Shown one piece after another: positions 8,601 through 16,018 of a stretch of DNA of 18,739 nt. A model generated the notes under the pieces. That model was not told the DNA's origin and did no database searches. It saw only the letters and a list, made by a program, of their open reading frames with translations. Both the position numbers and the translations under genes were made by a program. Origin of the DNA: CAMNAO01 sp045605145. Lineage in GTDB: Bacteria; Bacillota; Clostridia; Oscillospirales; Oscillospiraceae. The stretch spans positions 1 to 18,739 of the forward strand of contig JAZUPH010000076.1 in assembly GCA_045605145.1 (NCBI GenBank), in the 5' to 3' direction. Positions within the stretch are counted from its first letter, which is position 1; each line of letters begins with the position of its first letter.

Positions 8601-9679
8601 AGCTCCACAATTTCGGGTGGGATGGGCTTGCCCGGGTCGACAAAGGTCTGGAAACGGGCCACTTCTTCACCGCCGCGCATAATGACGGCACCAATCTCGG
8701 TAATATGCTCCCACTTGTGGTTAAGTCCGGTGGTCTCGATGTCAAAGGCCACGAACTCGCTGTCGAGGGGGATATCCCCCGCTCCGCGCAGTATGGGGCT
8801 TGAGTCCACATCATTGATATAATAGCACTCCACGCCGTAGAGCACCTTGATCTTGCCCCGTGCGGCGCTCATTGCCTTGGGAAAGCCAGAGCAGACGCCG
8901 TGGTCAGTGATAGCAATGGCCTTATGCCCCCAGGCAATGGCCTGCTTTACCACCTTATCCGGGGACGGCAGGGCGTCCATGGCAGACATGGAGGTGTGCA
9001 TATGAAGCTCAACGCGCTTTTCTTTGGCTTTGTCGCTGCGGGATTCCGGGAAAAACTCCTCAATATAAGACGGTTCAAGAACGGCATCGTTCTCGAAGCG
9101 GTTGTAGCTGACGGTGCCGCAGACGGTGACGCTCATGCCCACTTTCAGCTTTGCAGCGGCCTCTTTTTCGGCGTCCTCTCGGCAGAACTTGCTGACGCGG
9201 ATGGATCCGGTGCCGTCGGAAATATCAAAGCTCAGGCGCATGCCGTTGCCCTTCTGGAACTCTTTATTGTTCACGGCGAAGATTTTGCCGCGGACAGAGG
9301 CGCGGCCGTAATCCACGCTCAGCTGGCTCATGGATACAAGATCGCCGATACCCTTGCGGGTGCCGAGGATAGCCTTGCCGCGGCCGTTTTTCGGCTTATC
9401 TTCGCTTTTAAGCTGCGGCTTTTCCGGCTCTGGCGGCTTGTCCACGGTGATCTGGGCAGTAACCTTATCAAGGCCGTACTCGGCGGCGATGGCGGCGCAC
9501 AGCTGAGCCACCTTCCCCTCCGGGATGGCAATGCGGGTACTGAGCTTCAGATTCATGGAAAAGCTCTCTTTATTCAGTTGGGCGCCTGTTATCCGCGCGC
9601 CAACCAGCGTTTCTCTGAGCTGGGGATCATCAAGGCCGGCGGAAAACATATCTGCATAGGGCACGCCGCCTTCATGCAT
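5660..9679 (-). CDS. polC: DNA polymerase III alpha subunit, gram-positive PolC type
   Basis: This is the replicative polymerase with built-in proofreading. At 1339 residues it is about 100 shorter than the Bacillus protein as I recall it, mainly at the N-terminus. An OB fold spans about 128-212. A PHP domain starts at 223 (H226, H228) and is split by a DEDDh 3'-5' exonuclease (about 307-470; D313, E315, D398, H451, D456). The polymerase part holds GSRGSVGSS (775-783), a Cys-rich zinc region (C803, C806, C828, C831) and the catalytic PDIDLNFSG (856-864, D857 and D859). The protein ends in NQLSLF, a C-terminal beta-clamp-binding motif of the QLxLF kind. The ATG at 9677-9679 overlaps the end of ispG by 8 bases, which implies translational coupling, with GAGGAG just upstream. 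Confidence 0.98.
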   Translation of the reverse strand: MHEGGVPYADMFSAGLDDPQLRETLVGARITGAQLNKESFSMNLKLSTRIAIPEGKVAQLCAAIAAEYGLDKVTAQITVDKPPEPEKPQLKSEDKPKNGRGKAILGTRKGIGDLVSMSQLSVDYGRASVRGKIFAVNNKEFQKGNGMRLSFDISDGTGSIRVSKFCREDAEKEAAAKLKVGMSVTVCGTVSYNRFENDAVLEPSYIEEFFPESRSDKAKEKRVELHMHTSMSAMDALPSPDKVVKQAIAWGHKAIAITDHGVCSGFPKAMSAARGKIKVLYGVECYYINDVDSSPILRGAGDIPLDSEFVAFDIETTGLNHKWEHITEIGAVIMRGGEEVARFQTFVDPGKPIPPEIVELTGITDADVAGAPGEEEAVSAFIDFVGDRPICAHNALFDMSFIENVADRMGRTFAPDYVNTVEFARCELPKLKNHKLDTVAGALNLADFRHHRASDDAVTCGGIFWELLKKAKERGAERYCDLDRIYAGELRDYALRHQRAKHMVIFAQNKKGLRNLYYLVTRSFLDHFKRNPIMPKSEIMAHKEGLIIGAACEAGEMFGMVREWVGWREMERLGAFYDYLEIQPLCNNSFMLNDKRNPARNEEELRDYNRRVVELGRRMDKPVCATCDAHFIDPEDEIYRHVLLVAQEFDDGDKSMPLYLRTTEEMLKEFEYLGKDEAYRVVVTNPNLIADMIEDISPLPPEGQLYPPIVENSAEDLKRLVYGKLEELYGTNPDQLIVDRVDKELVPILERGYDVMYMIAQKLVADSLAHGYLVGSRGSVGSSLVAFLSGITEVNSLPPHYRCPKCKHTDFESGKNVGCGVDMPDALCPVCGTKYEKDGFNIAFETFLGYGGTKVPDIDLNFSGEYQANAHKYTVELFGADHVFRAGTIGTLAEKTAFGYVKKYLERTGKTVSHAEEARLAAGCVGVRRTTGQHPGGLVVVPQNMEIYDFCPAQFPGTDTDANSITTHFEYHSMESNLLKLDELGHDDPTMIKMLEDMTGIDAKVLPLDDPETMSIFRTMDALGLPNDDPILGKVGTIGIPEFNTHFTRQMLLDVDPQNFDALLRISGFSHGTDVWIGNIHDLIVNKIADINDTVGCRDDIMNYLIAKGMEPKLAFNFMEAVRKGVIHKGKPWPNGVEDEMHRLGVPEWYIESCRKIQYLFPRAHAVAYVMMAFRIAWFKVHQPLAFYSAHFYRRCQKDNFSAEIMVQGEDAARAYIRACDVRRNAGDLSAKDEDYYTTMESVVEFYARGFHFLPVDIYKSDPVKFLPEGEKGLRVPFLAIPGLGEAAALSLANNRSGGFISEEDLLASCPKLTKGHVEMLRKLGALSGIPETNQLSLF

Positions 9680-10727
9680 TGCTTTCGTTCTCCTCTATGA
9701 GTTTTATAAGGCCATCAACCAGTTGGGCTTCAGGCAGTGTGCAGACGATCTGCCCCTTGCGAAACAGCACACCCTTGCCCACGCCGCCGGCCATGCCGTA
9801 ATCGGCCTCACGGGCTTCGCCGGGGCCGTTGACAATGCAGCCCATAACGGCCACGGTAATATCCCAATCCTTGCCCTCAAGCCGGCGCTCCACCTCATTG
9901 GCGGCGCCGATAAGATCGATACTCGTCCTGCCGCAGGTGGGACAGGAGACAAGGCGGGGGCCCGCCTTGCGCAGTTCCAGGGCTTTGAGTATGGCAATGC
10001 CTGCAATCGGCTCACGCACGGGGTCGCCGGTAATGGACACGCGGATGGTGTCGCCGATGCCGTCGGCCAAAAGTGCGCCCAATCCGGCGGCGGATTTAAC
10101 CACCGCGTTATACTCCGTCCCCGCCTCGGTAACACCAAGGTGCAGCGGGTAGGGCAGCATCTGCGATGCAAGACGGTAGGCCTGTATCGTCAGCATGGTG
10201 GATGAGGACTTCAGGGACAGGCAGATGTCCTGGAAATCAAAGCGCTCAAGCATCCTCGCCTGATTCACGCCGCTTTCCACCATGGCCTGAGCCGTGACAT
10301 GGCCGTATTTTTCCAGCAGTTCCTTTTCCAGACTGCCGCCGTTTACGCCGATGCGGATGGGTATATTTTTCTCGCGGCAGACCTTCGCCACGGCGCGGAC
10401 ATTCTCCTCGCCGCCGATGTTGCCGGGATTTATGCGTATTTTATGTACGCCGGCGTGAGCAGCCTCTATCGCCAGCTTATAATCAAAATGTATGTCCGCC
10501 ACGATAGGCACGCCGGCCGCCTCACAAATGGGGCCAAGGGCGCGGGCTGCCGCCATATCGGGCACGGCGCAGCGGACGATGTCGCAGCCGACAGCCTTGA
10601 GCTGTTCTATCTGCCGAAGGGTCGCCTGCACATCCGAAGTTTTGGTATTGGTCATGGACTGGACACTCACCGGCGCTCCGCCGCCGATGAGCACACCGCC
10701 CACATTTATCTGTCTTGTGGAAGCCAT
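9672..10727 (-). CDS. ispG: 4-hydroxy-3-methylbut-2-en-1-yl diphosphate synthase IspG
   Basis: This is the penultimate MEP-pathway enzyme. It reductively opens methylerythritol cyclodiphosphate to HMBPP using a 4Fe-4S cluster. Its 351 residues match the short bacterial form. The N-terminal TIM barrel starts INVGGVLIGGGAPVSVQSMT. Cluster ligands are visible as Cys262 and Cys265 in SCPTCGRTSID, Cys297 in MGCIVNGPGEA, and the accompanying Glu304, the canonical C-x2-C plus C-x6-E set. The ATG at 10725-10727 lies one base after the rseP stop, and the 3' end overlaps polC by 8 bases. It therefore sits tightly inside the operon with dxr, another enzyme of the same pathway. Confidence 0.97.
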   Translation of the reverse strand: MASTRQINVGGVLIGGGAPVSVQSMTNTKTSDVQATLRQIEQLKAVGCDIVRCAVPDMAAARALGPICEAAGVPIVADIHFDYKLAIEAAHAGVHKIRINPGNIGGEENVRAVAKVCREKNIPIRIGVNGGSLEKELLEKYGHVTAQAMVESGVNQARMLERFDFQDICLSLKSSSTMLTIQAYRLASQMLPYPLHLGVTEAGTEYNAVVKSAAGLGALLADGIGDTIRVSITGDPVREPIAGIAILKALELRKAGPRLVSCPTCGRTSIDLIGAANEVERRLEGKDWDITVAVMGCIVNGPGEAREADYGMAGGVGKGVLFRKGQIVCTLPEAQLVDGLIKLIEENESNA

Positions 10728-10728
10728 T

Positions 10729-11784
10729 TTAACCCCCGATGATTCTTATCACATCATTGACCATGACAACAGCCATAAGTCCCAGCAGCAGCACAAGCCC
10801 CGCCGCATGGACATATCCCTCATATTTGGGATTGAGTTTTCTGCGGGTGATACCCTCTATCGCCATGGACACCAGAAGGAAGAATACCCTTCCGCCGTCA
10901 AGGGCCGGAATGGGAAGCATATTCATCACGGCGAGATTCACCGCGATAAACGCCATAAGATAGGCCACATTCTCCAGCGCGATCAGCACTGTGGGGCTTT
11001 GCACCGCCACATCGTTTATGGTATCCACAATGCCGACAACGCCGGACATATCCTTTAACCCGGCCTTGCCGGTCAGCAGCTGCCTAAGGCTCACCACCAC
11101 GAGACGGGAGAAGTCGTAGGCCTTGTAGCCGCCGTATTTAAGCCGCTGCCAGTTATTGGCCTGTATCAATGTCAGATTGATACCGTAGCGATAGCTCTCC
11201 ACCCCGTCATCCACATACACAGCAGGCTGCAGGGCGTAATCCCTCAGCAGGACCTTCTCCCCGTCACGGATGACGACCATATCCACAGCGCCGTCAGAGA
11301 AGGACATATAGGTGGAAAAGTCCTCAGAATAGTAAATTCGGTAACCGTCGATACTGTAGATCTCATCGCCGGGCATAATACCCGCCTCACCACCATAGAG
11401 GAAGCCCTCCGCCACGCTCTCGACCACGGGGATCACAAAAGCCTCAGACGGCCAGTAAATGCAGGTAATGACCACAAGGCCAAGAACGAAGTTCATAAAA
11501 GAGCCGGCGCAGAGGATAATGATCCTCTTCCACCACTTGGCAGATGTGAAAGCCCGGGGATCAGGGGACTGTTCATCCTCACCCTCCATGGCGCAGTAGC
11601 CGCCGATGGGAAGAAGGCGCAGGCTGTAAAGAGTCTCTTTGCCCTGCTTTTTCAAAAGGGCGGGACCCATTCCGATGGCGAACTCATTCACTTTTACGCC
11701 CAGCAGCTTGGCCGCGGCAAAGTGACCGCCCTCATGGACGGCTATGATGATTCCAAATGCCAGGATTGCGATGATAATATACAT
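10729..11784 (-). CDS. rseP: RseP-type site-2 intramembrane zinc metalloprotease (M50)
   Basis: This membrane protease cleaves transmembrane segments, typically of anti-sigma factors or leftover signal peptides (Bacillus RasP, E. coli RseP). Its 351 residues form the usual single-PDZ version. The first helix carries the zinc site HEGGHF (His17, Glu18, His21). A membrane segment follows near residue 80, then a PDZ-like region (about 115-195) with GIMPGDEIYSIDG. The third zinc ligand region is NMLPIPALDGG, and a final helix ends the protein. The ATG at 11782-11784 has a modest AAAGG ribosome site. Its place between dxr and ispG is the standard one in Clostridia. Its substrate here is unknown. 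Confidence 0.95.
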   Translation of the reverse strand: MYIIIAILAFGIIIAVHEGGHFAAAKLLGVKVNEFAIGMGPALLKKQGKETLYSLRLLPIGGYCAMEGEDEQSPDPRAFTSAKWWKRIIILCAGSFMNFVLGLVVITCIYWPSEAFVIPVVESVAEGFLYGGEAGIMPGDEIYSIDGYRIYYSEDFSTYMSFSDGAVDMVVIRDGEKVLLRDYALQPAVYVDDGVESYRYGINLTLIQANNWQRLKYGGYKAYDFSRLVVVSLRQLLTGKAGLKDMSGVVGIVDTINDVAVQSPTVLIALENVAYLMAFIAVNLAVMNMLPIPALDGGRVFFLLVSMAIEGITRRKLNPKYEGYVHAAGLVLLLGLMAVVMVNDVIRIIGG

Positions 11785-11825
11785 GGAAACTGCCTTTCAA
11801 AATGAAACTGCGGCGCCCGGCGGAA

Positions 11826-12977
11826 TTACCGCACGCTCTCGGTCACGAATCTGCGGGCTTTAGCGTCAGCTTCAAGTATCGCGTCCAGATCCGACGCCTG
11901 CGCCGTTCCTATTTTTTCCACAGCGGCGGCGCATAATTCATATATTTGGTAAAAACCGATTCTCTCACGCAGGAAAAGTCCCACCGCCTCTTCATTGGCG
12001 GCGTTCATCACTGCGCAGTATGTCCCCTCGCGTCGGGCACATTCTTCTGCAAGGCTAAGGCAGGGGAAAACATCCCTGTCCGGCTCTTCAAAGGTCAGTG
12101 CGCCGATCTGAACCAGATCCAGCGGCGGAGCCACCGGTACAGAGCGCCCGGGCCATGTAAGCGCATACTCGATGGGCAGTGTCATGCTGGGCATGCCCAG
12201 CTGGGCGATGACCGAGTTGTCGCAGAACTCCACAGCGGAGTGGACGATGCTCTGGGGGTGTACAAGCACGCGGATACTGTCGGGCGACACGCCGAAAAGA
12301 TGCATCGCCTCAATAACCTCAAGGCCTTTGTTCATAAGGGTGGCGGAGTCGATGGTGATCTTGGCGCCCATGCTCCAGTTGGGGTGCTTCAGGGCCTGCG
12401 CCGCAGTGACGGTGCTGACCTTCTCACGGGGCCAGCCGCGGAAGGGGCCGCCGGAGCAGGTGAGCAGAATGCGCTTAAGCTCCGCCTTACTGCCGCCGCG
12501 AAGGCTCTGGAAAATGGCTGAGTGCTCGGAATCCACTGGAATAAGCTCACAGCCGTAGTTTTCTATCTCATGCATGACCAGTCTGCCGGCGCAGACCAGG
12601 GTCTCTTTATTGGCCAGGGCGATACGCCTGCCGGCCCGAATTGCGGACATTGTGGGGCGCAGACCTGCCGCTCCGGATATTGCTGTTATGACGGTTTTTA
12701 CACCCGAAAGTTCCGCCGCGGCCATAATGGCCTCCGGCCCGGAACCGACGCGGATGTCGGTGTCGGAAAGGCTCTCTTTCACCGCACGGGCGGCAGCCTC
12801 ATCCGCCATTGCCACAAAACGCGGATGAACCCGGCGCGCCTGCTGTGCCATGAGGGCGGAATTGCTCCCGCCCGTCAGCGCAGCTACGCCGAGTCCAAGT
12901 GTTTCGGCAACCTCAATACTCTGCCGGCCGATGGAGCCGGTGGAGCCTAATATAACTATATCGTTTGTCTTGTCCAT
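11826..12977 (-). CDS. dxr: 1-deoxy-D-xylulose 5-phosphate reductoisomerase
   Basis: This is the first committed MEP-pathway enzyme. It rearranges and reduces DXP to methylerythritol phosphate with NADPH and a divalent metal. The 383 residues match the family. The dinucleotide-binding GSTGSIG is at 11-17. NKETLVCAG follows, then the metal and substrate site VDSEHSAIFQSL, SGGPFRGW, and the HPNWSMGAKITIDSATLMNK stretch that marks the family. The ATG at 12975-12977 lies 13 bases after cdsA and has only a weak GGAA ribosome site, so its translation may depend on upstream genes. The gap to rseP is 41 bases, with no promoter seen. Confidence 0.98.
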   Translation of the reverse strand: MDKTNDIVILGSTGSIGRQSIEVAETLGLGVAALTGGSNSALMAQQARRVHPRFVAMADEAAARAVKESLSDTDIRVGSGPEAIMAAAELSGVKTVITAISGAAGLRPTMSAIRAGRRIALANKETLVCAGRLVMHEIENYGCELIPVDSEHSAIFQSLRGGSKAELKRILLTCSGGPFRGWPREKVSTVTAAQALKHPNWSMGAKITIDSATLMNKGLEVIEAMHLFGVSPDSIRVLVHPQSIVHSAVEFCDNSVIAQLGMPSMTLPIEYALTWPGRSVPVAPPLDLVQIGALTFEEPDRDVFPCLSLAEECARREGTYCAVMNAANEEAVGLFLRERIGFYQIYELCAAAVEKIGTAQASDLDAILEADAKARRFVTESVR

Positions 12978-12990
12978 TATTCCGTTCTTT

Positions 12991-13824
12991 TTACGCGAAT
13001 ACAGGCAGCAGGTTCACAACCGCCCATACAACGGGCGCGGCGAACAGCGCGCTGTCAAATCGATCCTGCATTCCGCCATGCTCACCAAGCAGGCGGCTGA
13101 AGTCTTTAATGCCCACCTCTCGCTTGATGGCGGAGAAGACCAGATCACCAAACTGCACGAAGGGATTGACGATGAGCCCCAGAAGGGCAAAGTTTACATA
13201 ATTCACCTGCAGCGGGGATATGGAGTCCACAAGCACACCGTACAGCACGGAGAACAGCACACCGAACACCACACTGCCGATGCAACCCTCGGTACTCTTT
13301 TTGGGGCTGATTTCAGGGAAGGGGTGGTGTTTGCCCAGGGTAAGACCCACAAAGTAACCGCCCGTGTCGGACAGCATGCTGATGATAAAGGGCAGCATAA
13401 CAAGGTAGGGGCCATGTTCCGCCAGGCGCAGATCTATGAGATACGACAGGAAGCGGGCGGTAATGACGCCGCCGAAAATGCCGGTCAGGGCACCGGGAAT
13501 TTTGAAGGTGGACTTTCTGCTGCGTCCGCGCATGAGCATGAAGAACATGGCGCAGGTGACTATGTACAGGCAGACATGAAACACGATGTCTCCCACGCGG
13601 AAATATACGCCAAAGGGTATTACCACCGCGGAAATGACAGGTGCAAGATAGATATACCACCTGTCCGGCTTGTTTACGGCGTGCAGAAGCTCTGCAGCGC
13701 TGATGCCGGTGATGACGGAAAGGGTAATGGGTATCGCCAGAGGTGGCAGGAACACCAGGACCGCAATCAGAAAAGGCACACCGATGCCTGCGATAAGCAA
13801 TCTTATTACAAGGCCTTTTTTCAT
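12991..13824 (-). CDS. cdsA: Phosphatidate cytidylyltransferase (CDP-diglyceride synthase)
   Basis: This integral membrane enzyme turns phosphatidic acid and CTP into CDP-diacylglycerol, the branch-point precursor of phosphatidylglycerol and cardiolipin. Its 277 residues contain several hydrophobic helices from residue 6 onward. The CdsA signature runs from 231 to 258: SAIKREVGIKDFSRLLGEHG followed by GMQDRFDS, with the conserved K-R, K-D, H-G-G and D-R positions. SDTGGYFVG (152-160) is also typical. The ATG overlaps the uppS stop by 4 bases (ATGA), with a GGGGAGGAG ribosome site inside the end of uppS, so the two are translationally coupled. Confidence 0.96.
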   Translation of the reverse strand: MKKGLVIRLLIAGIGVPFLIAVLVFLPPLAIPITLSVITGISAAELLHAVNKPDRWYIYLAPVISAVVIPFGVYFRVGDIVFHVCLYIVTCAMFFMLMRGRSRKSTFKIPGALTGIFGGVITARFLSYLIDLRLAEHGPYLVMLPFIISMLSDTGGYFVGLTLGKHHPFPEISPKKSTEGCIGSVVFGVLFSVLYGVLVDSISPLQVNYVNFALLGLIVNPFVQFGDLVFSAIKREVGIKDFSRLLGEHGGMQDRFDSALFAAPVVWAVVNLLPVFA

Positions 13825-14549
13825 TGTTTCTCCTCCCCTACTCCGCCATAACGGCGTTCACGACCGGAAAATACAGCTATGGCTTTATCAAGCTCTGCCG
13901 TGGTGAAATCAGGCCACAGCACATCAGTAAAATATAACTCGGCATAAGCCGCCTGCCACAAAAGGAAGTTGGACAGCCGCTGCTCTCCCCCCGGGCGAAT
14001 GATAAGGTCCGGGTCGGGCACGCCCGCTGACCACAGATTGGCACAAATCGCCGCCTCATCCGGCATAACACCCGTTTGGGCATATATACGCGCACACTCC
14101 TGCGCGGCACGGACGATCTCGCCCCGGCCGCCGTAGTTCAGGCAGATATTCACCTGTGGCCCTTCATAACGGGCAGATATTTCCGACGTGCGTGCAATAA
14201 GCTCTTTAAGCGGCTGGGAAAGGGGCGTAAGATCCCCGAAAAATGCCATGCGCACGCCGTCCCGCTCCATCCGCTCGATTGCCTCTTTAAGATAGCGCTC
14301 AAGAAGGCCCATGATGGCCCTGACCTCATTTTCAGGTCGGGACCAATTCTCGCTTGAAAAGGCGTAGACCGTCAGATAAGGCAGGCCGATATCCTTGCAA
14401 TATGTGGCGATGCGGCGAAATGTCTCAGCACCGGCGGCGTGACCGGCGGTACGGGGAAGCCCCCGTTTCTTCGCCCAGCGGCCGTTGCCGTCCATAATTA
14501 TGGCAATATGCCGGGGCAGGTGCCCCGGTTGTATACCGGATGATATCAT
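13821..14549 (-). CDS. uppS: Undecaprenyl diphosphate synthase (cis-prenyltransferase)
   Basis: This enzyme adds cis-isoprene units to farnesyl diphosphate to make the C55 carrier lipid for peptidoglycan and wall polymers. It uses the products of the MEP enzymes encoded downstream. The 242 residues fit the family. The catalytic Asp20 lies in IIMDGNGRWAKKRG. The substrate region YAFSSENWSRP and the C-terminal RPGGEQRLSNFLLWQAAYAE, with the dimer and Mg-binding ELYF following, are all canonical. The ATG at 14547-14549 is 2 bases past the frr stop. It has no good ribosome site, so coupling to frr translation is likely. The 3' end overlaps cdsA by 4 bases. Confidence 0.97.
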   Translation of the reverse strand: MISSGIQPGHLPRHIAIIMDGNGRWAKKRGLPRTAGHAAGAETFRRIATYCKDIGLPYLTVYAFSSENWSRPENEVRAIMGLLERYLKEAIERMERDGVRMAFFGDLTPLSQPLKELIARTSEISARYEGPQVNICLNYGGRGEIVRAAQECARIYAQTGVMPDEAAICANLWSAGVPDPDLIIRPGGEQRLSNFLLWQAAYAELYFTDVLWPDFTTAELDKAIAVFSGRERRYGGVGEEKQ

Positions 14550-14551
14550 AA

Positions 14552-15103
14552 TCAGATCTCAGACAGTTCCTTTTCCTTACGCTTGAAGGCAGCGTCCAGC
14601 TTTTTGGTATATTCGTCGATGATCTTGGTGAAGTCCTTTTCCACATTCTTCAGGTCATCCTCGGTGATGATGGACTTCTTCTTGTCGGCCTTATAGCGAT
14701 CCATCGCCTCACGGCGGATATTGCGCAGGGCGACCTTGGCGTCCTCACAATAGCCGGCGCACTGCTTGACCAGTTCCTTTCTGCGGGCCTCAGTCAGCTG
14801 GGGGAACACAAGGCGGACGATGCGGCCGTCATTCTGGGGATTGATGCCCAGGTCGGAAGACTGAATCGCCTTCTCAATGAGCTTGAGCGCGGAGGGGTCC
14901 CAGGGCTGGATCACCAGAGTACGGGAATCGGGGGAAGAAATCGCGGCGATCTGCTGCACGGGAGTGGGCGTGCCGTAGTACTCCACCCTGATCTGATCAA
15001 GCACAGCGGCGTTGGCGCGGCCTGCGCGCACGGTGGCATACTGCTTGTCGAGGGCAGCAAGGGTTTTATCCATTCTTGAAGTGTATTCAATATAGTCGCT
15101 CAT
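14552..15103 (-). CDS. frr: Ribosome recycling factor
   Basis: With EF-G this factor splits post-termination ribosomes. The 183 residues from MSDYIEYTSRMDKTLAAL are the normal length. Visible are the conserved helix segment TVRAGRANAAVLDQIRVEYYG with TPTPVQQIA, the second domain ending LVIQPWDPSALKLIEKAI, and the three-helix-bundle segment LTEARRKELVKQ. I chose the ATG at 15101-15103 because AGGAGG lies 7 bases upstream. The frame continues 10 codons further, overlapping pyrH, but those residues are not part of the family. The gap to pyrH is 19 bases. The pyrH-frr order is nearly universal in Firmicutes. Confidence 0.98.
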   Translation of the reverse strand: MSDYIEYTSRMDKTLAALDKQYATVRAGRANAAVLDQIRVEYYGTPTPVQQIAAISSPDSRTLVIQPWDPSALKLIEKAIQSSDLGINPQNDGRIVRLVFPQLTEARRKELVKQCAGYCEDAKVALRNIRREAMDRYKADKKKSIITEDDLKNVEKDFTKIIDEYTKKLDAAFKRKEKELSEI

Positions 15104-15110
15104 GTTGATT

Positions 15111-15116
15111 CCTCCT
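15111..15116 (-). promoter_or_regulatory. Ribosome binding site deciding the frr start
   Basis: AGGAGG on the - strand is 7 bases before the ATG at 15101-15103. It overrules the longer in-frame start at 15131-15133, which would overlap the end of pyrH. Confidence 0.85.
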
Positions 15117-15122
15117 GTTATC

Positions 15123-15860
15123 TCATTCGGCACTGTAAACGAGGGTGCCGATTTTTTCTCCGTTAATTACGCGCATGATGTTCTCGGGGTCTTTAAGCTC
15201 AAATACCATAAGAGGTATATGGTTATCCATCGCGATGGAGGTGGCGGTGCTGTCCATGACGGCAAGGCGGCGGGAGAGCACCTCTTCATAGCTGATGGAG
15301 TCGAAGCGCTGCGCCGTAGGATCCTTGTTGGGATCAGCGGTGTAGACGCCGTCAACATTCTTCGCCAGCAGAATTGCGTCCGCGTGCATCTGAGCCGCGC
15401 GCAGGACAGCGCCCGTATCGGTGGAGAAGTAGGGATGACCGGTGCCTGCGGTGAAGATGACCACCTTACCCTCCTGAATATACTGCTCAGCCTTGAGGTA
15501 GGAATAAGTCTCGGCAAAGGTCTCCATGGGAACGGCGGACATGACACGCGCACTTGCGCCCGCCTGCTCCAGCACCTCACTGACGGCGATGGAGTTCATC
15601 ACCGTGGCAAGCATGCCCATCTGGTCGGCACGGCTGCGTTCCATTTTGCCGTTGCCGTTCTTTACGCCGCGCCAGAAGTTGCCGCCGCCGATGACAAGGC
15701 CGACGCCAACGCCCATGTCGGCAACGCGCTTTATAACATCACACACCTGACGGATGGTAACGAAATCAAGTCCCGTACCCTTGCCGCCGGCAAGTGCCTC
15801 ACCACTGAGCTTAATAAGTACCCTTTTATATGCCGGTACTGCAGCACCACATTTATCCAT
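15123..15860 (-). CDS. pyrH: UMP kinase (uridylate kinase)
   Basis: This hexameric amino-acid-kinase-fold enzyme phosphorylates UMP to UDP in pyrimidine nucleotide synthesis. It has 245 residues from MDKCGAAVPAYKRVLIKLSG. KLSGEAL is at 17-23 and the glycine-rich VIGGGNFWRG at 56-65. The UMP and ATP sites are TGHPYFSTDTGAVLRA and NVDGVYTADPNKDP. I chose the ATG at 15858-15860, with AGGAG 9 bases upstream (15870-15874). The open frame runs 53 codons further, but that part is hydrophobic, AT-richer and not part of the family, and it is really the intergenic leader. It appears to be the first gene of the - strand train. The rpsB-tsf genes that often precede pyrH are not upstream. Confidence 0.97.
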   Translation of the reverse strand: MDKCGAAVPAYKRVLIKLSGEALAGGKGTGLDFVTIRQVCDVIKRVADMGVGVGLVIGGGNFWRGVKNGNGKMERSRADQMGMLATVMNSIAVSEVLEQAGASARVMSAVPMETFAETYSYLKAEQYIQEGKVVIFTAGTGHPYFSTDTGAVLRAAQMHADAILLAKNVDGVYTADPNKDPTAQRFDSISYEEVLSRRLAVMDSTATSIAMDNHIPLMVFELKDPENIMRVINGEKIGTLVYSAE

Positions 15861-15869
15861 AACTGCTCT

Positions 15870-15874
15870 CTCCT
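15870..15874 (-). promoter_or_regulatory. Ribosome binding site deciding the pyrH start
   Basis: AGGAG within AGAGGAGAGAG on the - strand lies 9 bases before the ATG at 15858-15860. It supports the 245-residue form over the long upstream extension. Confidence 0.75.
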
Positions 15875-15952
15875 CTAAAATTGATTTGAGTCGTCGCCTG
15901 TGCACAGGCCGTATGGGTATTTTAATATAAATCGGCTGAAAATGGAAGAGAT

Positions 15953-15980
15953 ATTTTATGAATACTTGCCCATATCGCAA
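15953..15980 (-). promoter_or_regulatory. Candidate vegetative promoter for the pyrH operon
   Basis: On the - strand TTGCGA (15975-15980) and TAAAAT (15953-15958) are separated by 16 bases. The match is moderate: 4 of 6 for -35 and 5 of 6 for -10. It would give a leader of about 85 bases before pyrH. It is the best pair I could find in the 158-bp divergent region, but AT-rich alternatives exist closer to the gene. Confidence 0.35.
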
Positions 15981-15988
15981 GAATAATA
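15959..15988 (+). promoter_or_regulatory. Candidate sigma-G-like promoter of the sleB-like gene
   Basis: On the + strand TGAATA (15959-15964) is followed after 17 bases by AATAATA (15982-15988). This compares with the known forespore sigma-G pattern TGAATA then CATACTA (5 of 7 in the second box). It is placed about 30 bases before the sleB ATG, as expected for a forespore-expressed germination enzyme. The match is short and was found by eye, so it is only a candidate. Confidence 0.33.
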
Positions 15989-16018
15989 TCAAAAGAATCG
16001 ACCCGAAAGGAGCCAGCA

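Noticed and set aside
7370..8803. A 477-codon + strand open frame opposite polC
   Set aside because: It lies wholly antisense to conserved PolC coding sequence, has no recognisable domain, and long antisense frames are common opposite GC-rich genes.
12850..13851. A 333-codon + strand frame opposite dxr and cdsA
   Set aside because: It crosses two well-supported genes, is rich in His and Gln as expected for a shadow frame, and has no plausible start signal.
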